Of a stretch of DNA of 64,000 nt, positions 35,319 to 44,127 are shown one piece after another. Below the pieces are notes generated by a model that was not told the origin of the DNA, ran no database searches, and saw nothing but the letters and a program-made list of their open reading frames with translations. The stretch covers positions 27,105-91,104 of the forward strand of contig NZ_RZGQ01000001.1 of the NCBI RefSeq assembly GCF_003989735.1. The letters run 5' to 3'. The stretch's first letter is position 1, and each line of letters starts with the position of its first letter. The position numbers were made by a program, and so were the translations under genes. This DNA comes from Legionella sp. km772 (lineage in GTDB: Bacteria; Pseudomonadota; Gammaproteobacteria; Legionellales; Legionellaceae).

Positions 35319-35696
35319 ATGAACCAAACATTCACTATGAATTATCGAAGTATATGGATATTAGGGGCCATTATTTTATTGCTTCTTCTCATCACACATC
35401 CCGCATGTGCATCAAGTGCGGGTGGAGGATTACCCTTTGACTCCTATCTCACCAGAATACAAAAATCGATTACAGGCCCCTTTGCATTTACTGCCGCGAT
35501 TATTGGTTTGGTTGGCGCGGGAGCCACGCTGATTTTTGGTGGTGAAATGAATGGTTTTTTGCGAACACTTCTCTTTATTGTACTGGTGCTTGCATTCTTG
35601 GTTGCTGCGCAAAATACCATGACTGCTATTACGGGCAAAGGCGCTGAAATTTCTAGACCTACTCATTCTGAATCAACAACGGAGTTGCCACTATGA
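35319..35696 (+). CDS. trbC: TrbC, VirB2-like pilin
   Basis: 125 residues. A hydrophobic leader (up to about 30, ending HPACASS) precedes the mature pilin with two hydrophobic helices (FTAAIIGLVGAGATLIFGG and LLFIVLVLAFLVAAQ). In IncP the pilin is cyclised by TraF after peptide cleavage; traF lies at 46010. It lies 9 bases after trbB. Order and size fit TrbC. Confidence 0.9.
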   Translation: MNQTFTMNYRSIWILGAIILLLLLITHPACASSAGGGLPFDSYLTRIQKSITGPFAFTAAIIGLVGAGATLIFGGEMNGFLRTLLFIVLVLAFLVAAQNTMTAITGKGAEISRPTHSESTTELPL

Positions 35697-35992
35697 GTTT
35701 GAGAACAATTCCAATAAGACGATGCGGGAACCGCCCAAACCTTTTTATGGGAGGGGATCGCGAACTGGTTATGTTTTCAGGTTTACTATCAGCAATCTTA
35801 GTATTCGCAGCTCAAGATTGGCTCGCCGCACTTTTTGGCTTTGCCCTTTGGTTTTTAGCTTTAAAAGGTCTAAGGCTTATGGCAAAAGCAGATCCTTATA
35901 TGAGAGCAGTTTATCTGAGACAAAGAGGCTATCAGGCCTATTACCCAGCACGCTCAACCCCTTTTCGTAATAATAAAGGAGGTTATTTATGA
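35693..35992 (+). CDS. trbD: TrbD, VirB3-like inner-membrane component
   Basis: 99 residues. Typical TrbD start (IRRCGNRPNLFMGGDRELVMFSG) followed by two hydrophobic stretches and MAKADPYMRAVYLR. Works beside TrbE (VirB4) in the transfer channel. Overlaps trbC and trbE by four bases each. Confidence 0.9.
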   Translation: MSLRTIPIRRCGNRPNLFMGGDRELVMFSGLLSAILVFAAQDWLAALFGFALWFLALKGLRLMAKADPYMRAVYLRQRGYQAYYPARSTPFRNNKGGYL

Positions 35993-38523
35993 TTGAGTTC
36001 ATTACCTTTTTAATAAGTATTACTGGCCTGTTGCTATTAGGTACGTTGTTTAGCGCTGCTAGAATGAAAAGTCGTAAACACCATGTCAAAAAACATCGAA
36101 GTCATACAGCAGGATTGGTTGACTTACTGAATTATGCGGCAGTTGTCGATGATGGCGTCATTATCGGTAAAAATGGGTCGTTTATGGCAGCCTGGCTTTA
36201 TCAAGGTGAAGACATAGCCAATACTACAGATGAAGCTCGTGAAATGATGGCTTTTAGAATCAATCAGGCAATGTCCTCTATGGGTAACGGCTGGATGATC
36301 CATGTCGATGCCATAAGACGTGCTGCTCCTAGTTACAGTGAGTGCAGCGCTTCATATTTTCCCGATTTTGTGTCGAAGACTGTTGACGAAGAAAGAAGGC
36401 AATACTTTGAAAGTATTGGTGCTTTGTATGAAGGTTATTTTGTTATCACCCTAACCTGGTATCCACCTGTATTGGCTCAAAAGCGTTTTGTTGAATTGAT
36501 GTTTGATGATTCCGGGGAGAAATTAAACCACAAAGAAAAAACCCATCAATTGATTGAAACCTTCAAGCAATCATGCAGAAACTTTGAATCACGTATGAGT
36601 GCTGCACTTCACCTGGAAAGGTTAGGCACAGAAATAATCATCAACAAACACCATAACGTCACTCAAGATAACTTTTTAAGACACATCCAATATTGTGTCA
36701 CGGGAATTAACCATCCCATTAATCTGCCTAAAAATCCAATTTATCTGGATGCACTCATAGGCGGTCAGGAATTAATTCCAGGTATAACACCAAAAATTGG
36801 CCGAAAGTTCATTCAATGTGTTGCTATTGAAGGATTCCCCATGGAGTCTTACCCAGGTATTTTAACGCTGTTGACTCAATTACCTGTGGAATATCGCTGG
36901 AACTCTCGCTTCATATTCATGGATCTCCATGAAGCGGTGGCTCATTTCACTAAGTTCCGTAAAAAGTGGAAACAAAAGGTCAGAGGCTTTTTTGACCAAA
37001 TGTTTAATACCAGCTCCGGTATTGTTGATGAAGATGCGCTCAGCATGGTTAATGACGCGCAAGCTGCCATTGCCGAAACCAATTCAGGAATGGTGGGTCA
37101 AGGCTACTATACATCCGTCGTGGTGTTAATGGATGAGGATAGAACGAACGTTGAAAACGCTGCTCTATTTATCGAAAAGAATATCAATGCCTTAGGCTTT
37201 AGCGCACGAACAGAAACCATTAATACTATGGACGCCTTTATGGGCAGCCTACCAGGTCATGGTGTTGAAAACATCCGAAGGCCTCTGATGAATACGATGA
37301 ATTTAGCTGATTTATTACCAACATCCAGCATCTGGACTGGTGAAAATAAAGCACCCTGCCCACTGTTTCCCCCTCAATCACCACCTTTGCTGCACTGTGT
37401 CACCAGTGGTAATGCGCCATTTCGTTTAAATCTTCATGTCAGAGATTTAGGCCATGGCATTATGTTTGGTCCCACGCGTTCTGGTAAATCAACCCATCTT
37501 GGTTTATTGGCATTATCCTGGCGTCGATATAAGGATGCGCGTATTTATTCTTTTGATAAAGGCATGTCGATGTATCCAACCTGTAAAGCAACAGGTGGGG
37601 AGCATTTCACTATCGCAGGTAAAGACTCTCGTCTAGCCTTTGCGCCCTTACAGTTTTTAGAGACTAAAGCAGACCGAGCTTGGGCTATGGAGTGGATTGA
37701 TACGATTTTAGCTTTGAATGGTTTGAATACCACACCAGCTCAGCGCAATGAAATCGGTCATGCCATTCTAAGCATGCACCAAAGTGGCTCTAAAACCTTA
37801 TCTGAATTTGTCATGACGATTCAAGATGAACCCATTAGAGAAACATTAAAGCAATACACTATTGATGGTTTGATGGGGCATTTATTGGATGCAGAAAGTG
37901 ATGGGCTTGGTTTGTCTTCCTTTATGACCTTTGAAATCGAGCATTTAATGGGCTTGGGTGAAAAATTTGCATTGCCTGTGTTGCTTTATCTCTTTAGGCG
38001 GATTGAAACCTCATTAGATGGTCGCCCCACCTTAATCTTGCTTGATGAAGCCTGGTTAATGCTGGCGCATCCTGTGTTTAAAAACAAGATTGCTGAATGG
38101 CTTGATTCCATGGCGAAGAAAAACTGTGTGGTGTTTATGGCCACGCAACATTTATCTCATGCAGCCAACTCTGGAATCTTAGATATTATTGTTGAATCAA
38201 CTGCCACCAAAATCTTTTTACCCAATCTGTATGCAAGAGATCCTGAAACCCGCCTCATTTATGAGCGCATGGGCTTAAATCCACGTCAGATAGACATTAT
38301 AGCATCTGCTCAACCCAAACGTGATTACTACTATGTCAGTGAAAAAGGCCAAAGACTTTATCAATTGGCATTAGGTCCTTATGCCTTAGCGTTTGTGGGT
38401 GCAACAGATCCCGATTCGATTGCGCGCATGAAGCAATTGGAGTCGAAGTATGAAAGTGAGTGGGTCTCTCAATGGCTTTCAGAAAAAGGTATTCATTTGG
38501 CTCAGTACGGAGAAGCAGCATGA
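35989..38523 (+). CDS. trbE: TrbE, VirB4-like ATPase
   Basis: 844 residues. An N-terminal hydrophobic helix precedes the TrbE/VirB4 domain. Walker A GPTRSGKST is near residue 490, Walker B ILLDEAWLML near 680, and the late motif FMATQHLSHA follows. It is the largest energising component and works at the cytoplasmic face to drive pilus biogenesis. Overlaps trbD and trbF by four bases each. Confidence 0.93.
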   Translation: MIEFITFLISITGLLLLGTLFSAARMKSRKHHVKKHRSHTAGLVDLLNYAAVVDDGVIIGKNGSFMAAWLYQGEDIANTTDEAREMMAFRINQAMSSMGNGWMIHVDAIRRAAPSYSECSASYFPDFVSKTVDEERRQYFESIGALYEGYFVITLTWYPPVLAQKRFVELMFDDSGEKLNHKEKTHQLIETFKQSCRNFESRMSAALHLERLGTEIIINKHHNVTQDNFLRHIQYCVTGINHPINLPKNPIYLDALIGGQELIPGITPKIGRKFIQCVAIEGFPMESYPGILTLLTQLPVEYRWNSRFIFMDLHEAVAHFTKFRKKWKQKVRGFFDQMFNTSSGIVDEDALSMVNDAQAAIAETNSGMVGQGYYTSVVVLMDEDRTNVENAALFIEKNINALGFSARTETINTMDAFMGSLPGHGVENIRRPLMNTMNLADLLPTSSIWTGENKAPCPLFPPQSPPLLHCVTSGNAPFRLNLHVRDLGHGIMFGPTRSGKSTHLGLLALSWRRYKDARIYSFDKGMSMYPTCKATGGEHFTIAGKDSRLAFAPLQFLETKADRAWAMEWIDTILALNGLNTTPAQRNEIGHAILSMHQSGSKTLSEFVMTIQDEPIRETLKQYTIDGLMGHLLDAESDGLGLSSFMTFEIEHLMGLGEKFALPVLLYLFRRIETSLDGRPTLILLDEAWLMLAHPVFKNKIAEWLDSMAKKNCVVFMATQHLSHAANSGILDIIVESTATKIFLPNLYARDPETRLIYERMGLNPRQIDIIASAQPKRDYYYVSEKGQRLYQLALGPYALAFVGATDPDSIARMKQLESKYESEWVSQWLSEKGIHLAQYGEAA

Positions 38524-39218
38524 AAAAAAGTATAACGAATAACCCCTACCTCAACGCTAGACGTGCCTGGAATGTTCATACCGCAGGTCTTATGAAATCA
38601 GTACACCTTTGGCAATTGGTGGGATTAGGTAGCCTGTTAATCGCATTGGCGTCAGTTGGTGGACTCATTGCGATAGGTAGTCAATCCAAATTTATCCCTT
38701 TGGTGTTTCAACAAGATGCCAATGGCAATACCTTGTCAGTTACCCGTGCTGATAAGGTTGGTGACGCAAGCATTGACGATTATCGTGCTGCAGCTGCCCA
38801 TTTTATTGAAAACGTTCGCATGGTAAGCCTTGATACGGAACTGCAAAAGAAGGCAGTTTTTCAAGTGTATTCCTATTTAAATGCCAATGACGCAGCTTTA
38901 GCCAAGATTCAAGAGTTCTACAGTGACAAGCTGCAATCCAATCCCTTTGAAAGAGCTGCCTTTGAGATTGTGAGCATAGACATTCGCTCAGTACTTCAAG
39001 AGTCGGATGAGACCTGGCAAGTTGACTGGATTGAAACGGTGAGAAATCGTGATGGATCGCTTAAGGAAAAGCCTCGCATGATGAAAGCAATGGTTACGAT
39101 GTATCAGGAGAATGAAATCAATGATGTTACCAGCGAGTCCATTTTAAAAAATCCGCATTTGATTTATGTGCGTGATTTTAACTGGTCCTACGAATTAAAG
39201 CATGGAGAACAACAATGA
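38520..39218 (+). CDS. trbF: TrbF, VirB8-like inner-membrane protein
   Basis: 232 residues from the ATG at 38520 (an earlier in-frame start lies in trbE). NPYLNARRAWN is a TrbF hallmark; one hydrophobic segment (LWQLVGLGSLLIALASVGGL) anchors it, and the rest is a periplasmic VirB8-like domain. Assembly factor of the channel. Overlaps trbG by four bases. Confidence 0.9.
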   Translation: MKKSITNNPYLNARRAWNVHTAGLMKSVHLWQLVGLGSLLIALASVGGLIAIGSQSKFIPLVFQQDANGNTLSVTRADKVGDASIDDYRAAAAHFIENVRMVSLDTELQKKAVFQVYSYLNANDAALAKIQEFYSDKLQSNPFERAAFEIVSIDIRSVLQESDETWQVDWIETVRNRDGSLKEKPRMMKAMVTMYQENEINDVTSESILKNPHLIYVRDFNWSYELKHGEQQ

Positions 39219-40090
39219 AAAGAATAATGCAGCTATTTTGTTTATTAACCCCGCTCACAAGTTTTGCATTGGATAACACTATTCTGGCCGAACATTATTT
39301 TTCCGAAACTGCGCCTAAGCTATCGAGTCAGGAAAAACAAGGTTTAGATATCGCAGAGCGTACACAAAAAGGAGAAAAAACAAGTAAACCCTTTGCATCA
39401 AGCGATGGTTCAGTCAGTTTTATTTATGGATCAGGGCAAATCAGGGTAGTTTGTGCGCCTTTACAAGTGTGTGATATTGCCCTCCAACCAGGTGAGCAGT
39501 TTAACGACATGAATGTCGGTGACCCACGCTTTGTTGTTGAACCATCCATCACAGGATCAGGGACTATGCAACAAATCCATCTGCTCATAAAACCTAAAGA
39601 TGTAGGGCTTGATTCTTCTTTAGTAGTCACCACGGACCGAAGAACCTATCACTTTAGATTAAAGTCAGATAGAGCCGAATTTATGCCTTACATTTCATTT
39701 ACTTATCCTGATGAGGCAAAAGCCAAATGGCAGTTACTACAACGTATCCAGGCTGAAAGACGAAAAGTAGATACCTTACCAGAAACCAATGAATATCTAG
39801 GTGATCTTAACTTCAATTATCGCATTCAAGGCAATGCCCGATTTAAGCCTGTTAGAGTATATAACAATGGCGTCAAAACGATTATTGAGATGCCACGAAC
39901 CATGGCTCAAAGTGAAGCGCCCGCGCTGCTGGTTTTAAGAAGTCGAGGGCTATTTAAAAAATCAGAATCCGTCATGGTCAATTATCGCCTCCAGGGTTGT
40001 CGTTACATCGTGGATGGTGTTTTTGATAAAGCCATATTGGTTATCGGCAGCGGTTCCTCTCAAGATAAAATTACGATTACAAGGTGCTGA
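39215..40090 (+). CDS. trbG: TrbG, VirB9-like outer-membrane core protein
   Basis: 291 residues with a signal peptide (about 18 residues, ending TSFA). VirB9/TrbG landmarks are present: IRVVCAPLQVCDIALQPGEQF near residues 70-100, RRTYHFRLKSD, and a C-terminal NYRIQGNARFKPVRVYNNGVKTIIEMP. Forms the periplasmic/outer-membrane core complex with TrbH and TrbI. Confidence 0.92.
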   Translation: MKRIMQLFCLLTPLTSFALDNTILAEHYFSETAPKLSSQEKQGLDIAERTQKGEKTSKPFASSDGSVSFIYGSGQIRVVCAPLQVCDIALQPGEQFNDMNVGDPRFVVEPSITGSGTMQQIHLLIKPKDVGLDSSLVVTTDRRTYHFRLKSDRAEFMPYISFTYPDEAKAKWQLLQRIQAERRKVDTLPETNEYLGDLNFNYRIQGNARFKPVRVYNNGVKTIIEMPRTMAQSEAPALLVLRSRGLFKKSESVMVNYRLQGCRYIVDGVFDKAILVIGSGSSQDKITITRC

Positions 40091-40092
40091 AG

Positions 40093-40500
40093 ATGAAAGA
40101 ATTAAGTGTTTTATTGGCTGCCGTCTTGTTATCAAGCTGTGCCAGCATGCGTTATGGCAATTTCACCCAAATGCCTCAGGGTAAAGATGCTTATCTTGCG
40201 GCAGATGCAGCCACTCAATTAACCCGAGTCTATCCCCCTGCTCAAAATACATTTTGTATTGGTCAGGCAGTCAACGATGGCTTTGGCTTAAGTCTTATTC
40301 AAAATTTGAGAAAAAAGGGCTATGGCATCAATGAAAATCAATGCCCTAAGAATAAAGCTAATTTTTTCTACGTTCTTGATGAGCTTAAACCTCAAAGTTA
40401 TCGAGTAAGCCTTTTTGTAGGAATACAAACATTGAGCCGTCTGTATGCAAAAAACAATGAAAATATCATTCCTGTCAGCGCATGGACTCATAAGGAGTAA
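40093..40500 (+). CDS. trbH: TrbH-like lipoprotein
   Basis: 135 residues from the ATG at 40093 (GTG at 40084 is in frame). The leader ends in a lipobox LLSSC, so it is lipid-anchored. SMRYGNFTQMPQGKD and ADAATQLTRVYPPAQ fit TrbH, the VirB7-like lipoprotein of P-type systems. Two bases after the trbG stop. Confidence 0.85.
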   Translation: MKELSVLLAAVLLSSCASMRYGNFTQMPQGKDAYLAADAATQLTRVYPPAQNTFCIGQAVNDGFGLSLIQNLRKKGYGINENQCPKNKANFFYVLDELKPQSYRVSLFVGIQTLSRLYAKNNENIIPVSAWTHKE

Positions 40501-40505
40501 GAACA

Positions 40506-41753
40506 ATGAATCGAAATAATGATTATTTGTCACTAGACAATTCACCGCAAAAGCTTGAAACCACAGGTGTAAAACGAGTAAATAATGTGCCACTCATGAT
40601 TGCAATTGGTATTTTAACTCTTTTTGTGGTGCTCATCGCATTGGTTGCCAATAAACGGGCTAATGCGCAAAACCAGCCACAAGAAATAGCAAAGGTTAAT
40701 AACCCTAAGAAAAATACCATGAGCCTTGCTAATGATGTGGTAGGAAATCATAAAACAGCAGTGATTCCTCCCCAGAGTGACACGATAGCTAATAATGAAG
40801 CAGGCCCTTTGCCCATTCTTGAACAACTTCCTCATCAAGAAGCTACTCTGACACAAGAGGTATCTGAAGCTGAAATTGAACGTATTCGTCAGGAAAAAAC
40901 TCAAGAATTTGAAGAGGCTGTCAAAGCTAAGTCATCCGTAATGGTCGATAACCCACGATTAAATAATCGCGACACTACCAAAACGTCTATGAATAGCAAT
41001 GAGATGACATTAAACATTGACGCTAACTCAGCGTTTAAAGAGCAGCTCGCATTATTACAAGGAAGACAGGCCAAACCTATGCCACAAACATTAGGTGGTG
41101 AGGAAAATGAAATGCGCTGGCATTTAAATTCAACGTTGCAAAACCCAAACAGTCGATACGAACTAAGAACTGGTAGCGTGATTCCAGGGGTAATGATTAG
41201 TGGTATTTCTTCAGAATTACCAGGTCAAATCATTGCTCAAGTATCACAAAACGTATATGACACCGCTACTGGAAAATATCTTTTGATACCCCAAGGCACC
41301 AAGATATTGGGGTTATATTCCAGCGATGTGCCTTTTGGCCAAAACTCTGTATTAGTGGCTTGGCAACGTCTGGTTTTTCCAGACAGTAAAGCCTTAGATA
41401 TCGGCTCAATGCCAGGTGCTGATAGTGCTGGATATGCAGGATTTCGCGATGAGGTAGATCATCATTATGCAAGGATTTATGGCTCAGCACTTTTAATGTC
41501 AGGCATTATTGCTGGCATTACTTATAGCCAAAATACCAATCAATCCAACCAATTCGGTTACGCTCAGCCCACAGCTGGCAGCGTCATGAGTCAGGCTTTA
41601 GGGCAACAATTGGGCGAGGTTACATCGCAACTGGTTTCAAAAAACATGAATGTGTCCCCCACCATCAATGTTCGCCCAGGTTATCGTTTCAATATCATCG
41701 TAGTGAAAGATTTAACGTTTAAACAGCCTTATAAACAATTTGCCTATCAATAA
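40506..41753 (+). CDS. trbI: TrbI, VirB10-like channel core protein
   Basis: 415 residues. One N-terminal membrane segment (MIAIGILTLFVVLIALVANK) then a Gln/Glu/Asn-rich periplasmic linker, and the C-terminal VirB10 domain with ELRTGSVIPGVMISGI, LLIPQGTKILGLYSS, RLVFPDSKALDIG and a final YRFNIIVVKDLTF. It spans both membranes and bridges TrbG/TrbH with the inner-membrane parts. Confidence 0.92.
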   Translation: MNRNNDYLSLDNSPQKLETTGVKRVNNVPLMIAIGILTLFVVLIALVANKRANAQNQPQEIAKVNNPKKNTMSLANDVVGNHKTAVIPPQSDTIANNEAGPLPILEQLPHQEATLTQEVSEAEIERIRQEKTQEFEEAVKAKSSVMVDNPRLNNRDTTKTSMNSNEMTLNIDANSAFKEQLALLQGRQAKPMPQTLGGEENEMRWHLNSTLQNPNSRYELRTGSVIPGVMISGISSELPGQIIAQVSQNVYDTATGKYLLIPQGTKILGLYSSDVPFGQNSVLVAWQRLVFPDSKALDIGSMPGADSAGYAGFRDEVDHHYARIYGSALLMSGIIAGITYSQNTNQSNQFGYAQPTAGSVMSQALGQQLGEVTSQLVSKNMNVSPTINVRPGYRFNIIVVKDLTFKQPYKQFAYQ

Positions 41754-41764
41754 AGGAGAGCATT

Positions 41765-42505
41765 ATGAAATTCAAATCCATGATTATTTACTGCTTTGCT
41801 TTACCTGTATTCGCGGCTGGTGCACCTGTGTTTGACATTGCGAACTGGATTCAAAATGGAAAAATGATTGCAACTCAGCTAAGCGAGTATAAAACGCAAG
41901 TCGATCAATACAAAAATCAGATGGATCAATATCAAAACATGTTAGACAACACCAAATCACTGACTTCCTTTGAATGGGATAATGCCAACTCGGTCATTAA
42001 TAATTTGCTTGAGTCGACTGATACCATTGATTACTACAAGCAGGAAGCTGGCAGCCTCCAAGGGTATCTTGACCGATTCCAAAGTCAGGAATACTACCAA
42101 AAGACCCCCTGTTTTAATGGTAATGGCCAATGCTCTGCTGAAGAACTTAGAAAAATCAAACAAAGCAGATTAGCGGCATCTGTTGCTGAAAAACGCTCCA
42201 ATGATGCCATGCTCAAAGGGATTGATAAACAACAACAGAGCTTAAAAAATGATTCTGCAAAGCTGCGTACGTTGCAATCTCAAGCACAAAGTGCTGCAGG
42301 CCAAAAACAGGCTCTCCAAGCCGCTTCTCAATTAGCAAGTAATCAATCCCATCAATTGCTTCAAATCAGAGGTGTGTTATTGGCGCAACAGAATGCCCAG
42401 GCAGTCAAAGATGCGGCGAATGCCAACAAAGAAGCAATACAGACTGCGGGAGATGAGCATTTCAGATCAGGGGCATACCATAAAAGCTCAGGAAAAAAAT
42501 GGTAA
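41765..42505 (+). CDS. trbJ: TrbJ, VirB5-like pilus-associated protein
   Basis: 246 residues with a signal peptide (about 19 residues, ending FAAGAP) and long coiled-coil helices (YKTQVDQYKNQMDQYQNM; QQQSLKNDSAKLRTLQSQAQ). TrbJ works at the pilus tip or in mating contacts. The last 18 residues (about 229-246; GDEHFRSGAYHKSSGKKW) recur in the neighbouring trbK product. AAGGAGAG precedes the ATG. Confidence 0.88.
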   Translation: MKFKSMIIYCFALPVFAAGAPVFDIANWIQNGKMIATQLSEYKTQVDQYKNQMDQYQNMLDNTKSLTSFEWDNANSVINNLLESTDTIDYYKQEAGSLQGYLDRFQSQEYYQKTPCFNGNGQCSAEELRKIKQSRLAASVAEKRSNDAMLKGIDKQQQSLKNDSAKLRTLQSQAQSAAGQKQALQAASQLASNQSHQLLQIRGVLLAQQNAQAVKDAANANKEAIQTAGDEHFRSGAYHKSSGKKW

Positions 42506-42527
42506 TCCATCATAAAAAGGAGAGGAA

Positions 42528-42740
42528 ATGAAAGTTATATGTTTATCAATTTTGGTTCTTACTTGTGTCCTGTCCGGTTGCGACAGTGCTAAAACCACAG
42601 CTCAAAAAAAGACCCCACACTTGACTTCTCTATCATGTGACAGTTCAAGAGAGGGTCGAACTAAAGAAGAACTCCAAGCGATTGGCGATGCATGCTTTCG
42701 TGGGGGTAGTTATTCCAAAAGTTCTGGCAAAAGGTGGTGA
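42528..42740 (+). CDS. trbK: TrbK-like entry-exclusion lipoprotein
   Basis: 70 residues: a leader with lipobox LSGC, a short linker, and a Cys-containing C-terminus. The final 18 residues (GDACFRGGSYSKSSGKRW) share 12 positions with the TrbJ tail. In IncP, TrbK sits between trbJ and trbL and excludes incoming related elements, and position here is the same. Entry exclusion is inferred. Confidence 0.75.
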   Translation: MKVICLSILVLTCVLSGCDSAKTTAQKKTPHLTSLSCDSSREGRTKEELQAIGDACFRGGSYSKSSGKRW

Positions 42741-42744
42741 TGTT

Positions 42745-44127
42745 ATGAATAAAAAAATAACACCCTATTTTATTCTTTTTTGTTTACTTGGGTTTTCTGC
42801 TTGCTGCCATGCTCAAGGGCATGGCATGGATAGCCGTGATTTGCTGGATAATATTTTACAGCGATTTGCCAGCACATCTGCGCTATGGAGCAAAACCATG
42901 TTGAGTTATGCCAGATATTTGTTTTGGTCTTTGGCCTTAATTAGTATGGTGTGGACTTACGGATTGATGGCATTGCGAAAAGCAGACATTCAAGAGTTAT
43001 TAGCTGAAACAGTGCGATTTTTTGTGGTGCTCGGCTTTTTTTATTGGATTTTGGATAATGGACCTGCGCTTGCAAAAGCAATCATAGACTCGATGCGACA
43101 ACTTGCAGCCAAAGCCTCTGGGATTAATGGGCATGTCTCGCCCTCTACTATTGTAGATGTTGGGTTTGATATAGTTTCAAAAGCCATAGACAGCTCATCC
43201 ATCTGGTCTCCTGCAGCAACTACAGTGGGATTGCTCGTTGCAGGGGTTATTCTGATTATATTAGCTTTAGTCAGTATCAACATGCTCATTATCTTAATCA
43301 CCGCGTGGATTTTAACTTATGGTGGCATTGTTTTATTAGGGTTTGGCGGTGGCCGTTGGACACAAGATATTGCTATTAACTACTACAAAACGGTGTTAGG
43401 CATTGCATTACAAGCCTTTGCCATGATTTTAATTATTGGTATTGGTAAATCCTTTGTAGATCAATACTACGCTGCAATGTCTGAAAACATCATGCTTAAA
43501 GAAATGTTTGTCATGCTGGTAGTTGCCGTACTGTTACTGGTTCTTATCGATAAAATTCCACCTGCACTCGCCGCCATTGTATCAGGAGGTGGTTCTGGTG
43601 GTGGCGGTGGGCTCGGTCTGGGTGGTGCTATGGGAGCTGCTGGAATAGCTGGGGCTGCCATGGCGGGGGTTGCAGGTAGTGTACTTGCCCAAAGCGGTGG
43701 TGGATTATCTGCACTCAATGCGGCATTTAAAGCAGCCAGCCAATCAACCAACTCTGGCGATACAAGTTCTGTGTCAGGGATGGATAAAGGCTCTAAAACC
43801 GGTGGTTTAGCCGAAGCCATGGGAACAGCTGCCAAATTTGCAGGTTCTTTTGGTTCCCATTTAGCATCAGGTACTATGGATGTGGCTCGCGAAAAAGCAA
43901 ACTCGGTTAAAGAGGCCATTGCTGAAAAAATTGCTGACACAACAGGTGGGAAAATTGCTGAGGCAATTCAGAACAAGGTAGATTCATCTGCTTCTGAATC
44001 GCAAGAATCCAACGCACAAAATATTCTGTCTATGGGTACTCCAGGAGGTAGCTTTAGTTCAGGAACTGATACATCAGATGAGGTCAGTCAGTTTGTGAAC
44101 CAAAGAGCATCTGGAGATAGCCAATGA
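42745..44127 (+). CDS. trbL: TrbL, VirB6-like polytopic membrane protein
   Basis: 460 residues from the ATG at 42745; the longer frame begins inside trbK. A leader is followed by five to six membrane helices (e.g. LVAGVILIILALVSINMLIILI) and a Gly/Ala/Ser-rich C-terminal tail with SGGGSGGGGGLGLGG. TrbL/VirB6 forms part of the inner-membrane channel. It overlaps traG by four bases. Confidence 0.9.
   Translation: MNKKITPYFILFCLLGFSACCHAQGHGMDSRDLLDNILQRFASTSALWSKTMLSYARYLFWSLALISMVWTYGLMALRKADIQELLAETVRFFVVLGFFYWILDNGPALAKAIIDSMRQLAAKASGINGHVSPSTIVDVGFDIVSKAIDSSSIWSPAATTVGLLVAGVILIILALVSINMLIILITAWILTYGGIVLLGFGGGRWTQDIAINYYKTVLGIALQAFAMILIIGIGKSFVDQYYAAMSENIMLKEMFVMLVVAVLLLVLIDKIPPALAAIVSGGGSGGGGGLGLGGAMGAAGIAGAAMAGVAGSVLAQSGGGLSALNAAFKAASQSTNSGDTSSVSGMDKGSKTGGLAEAMGTAAKFAGSFGSHLASGTMDVAREKANSVKEAIAEKIADTTGGKIAEAIQNKVDSSASESQESNAQNILSMGTPGGSFSSGTDTSDEVSQFVNQRASGDSQ

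Noticed and set aside
43467..43940. 157-residue minus-strand frame opposite trbL
   Set aside because: Pro/Ala-rich shadow of the Gly/Ser-rich trbL tail; no RBS or domain.
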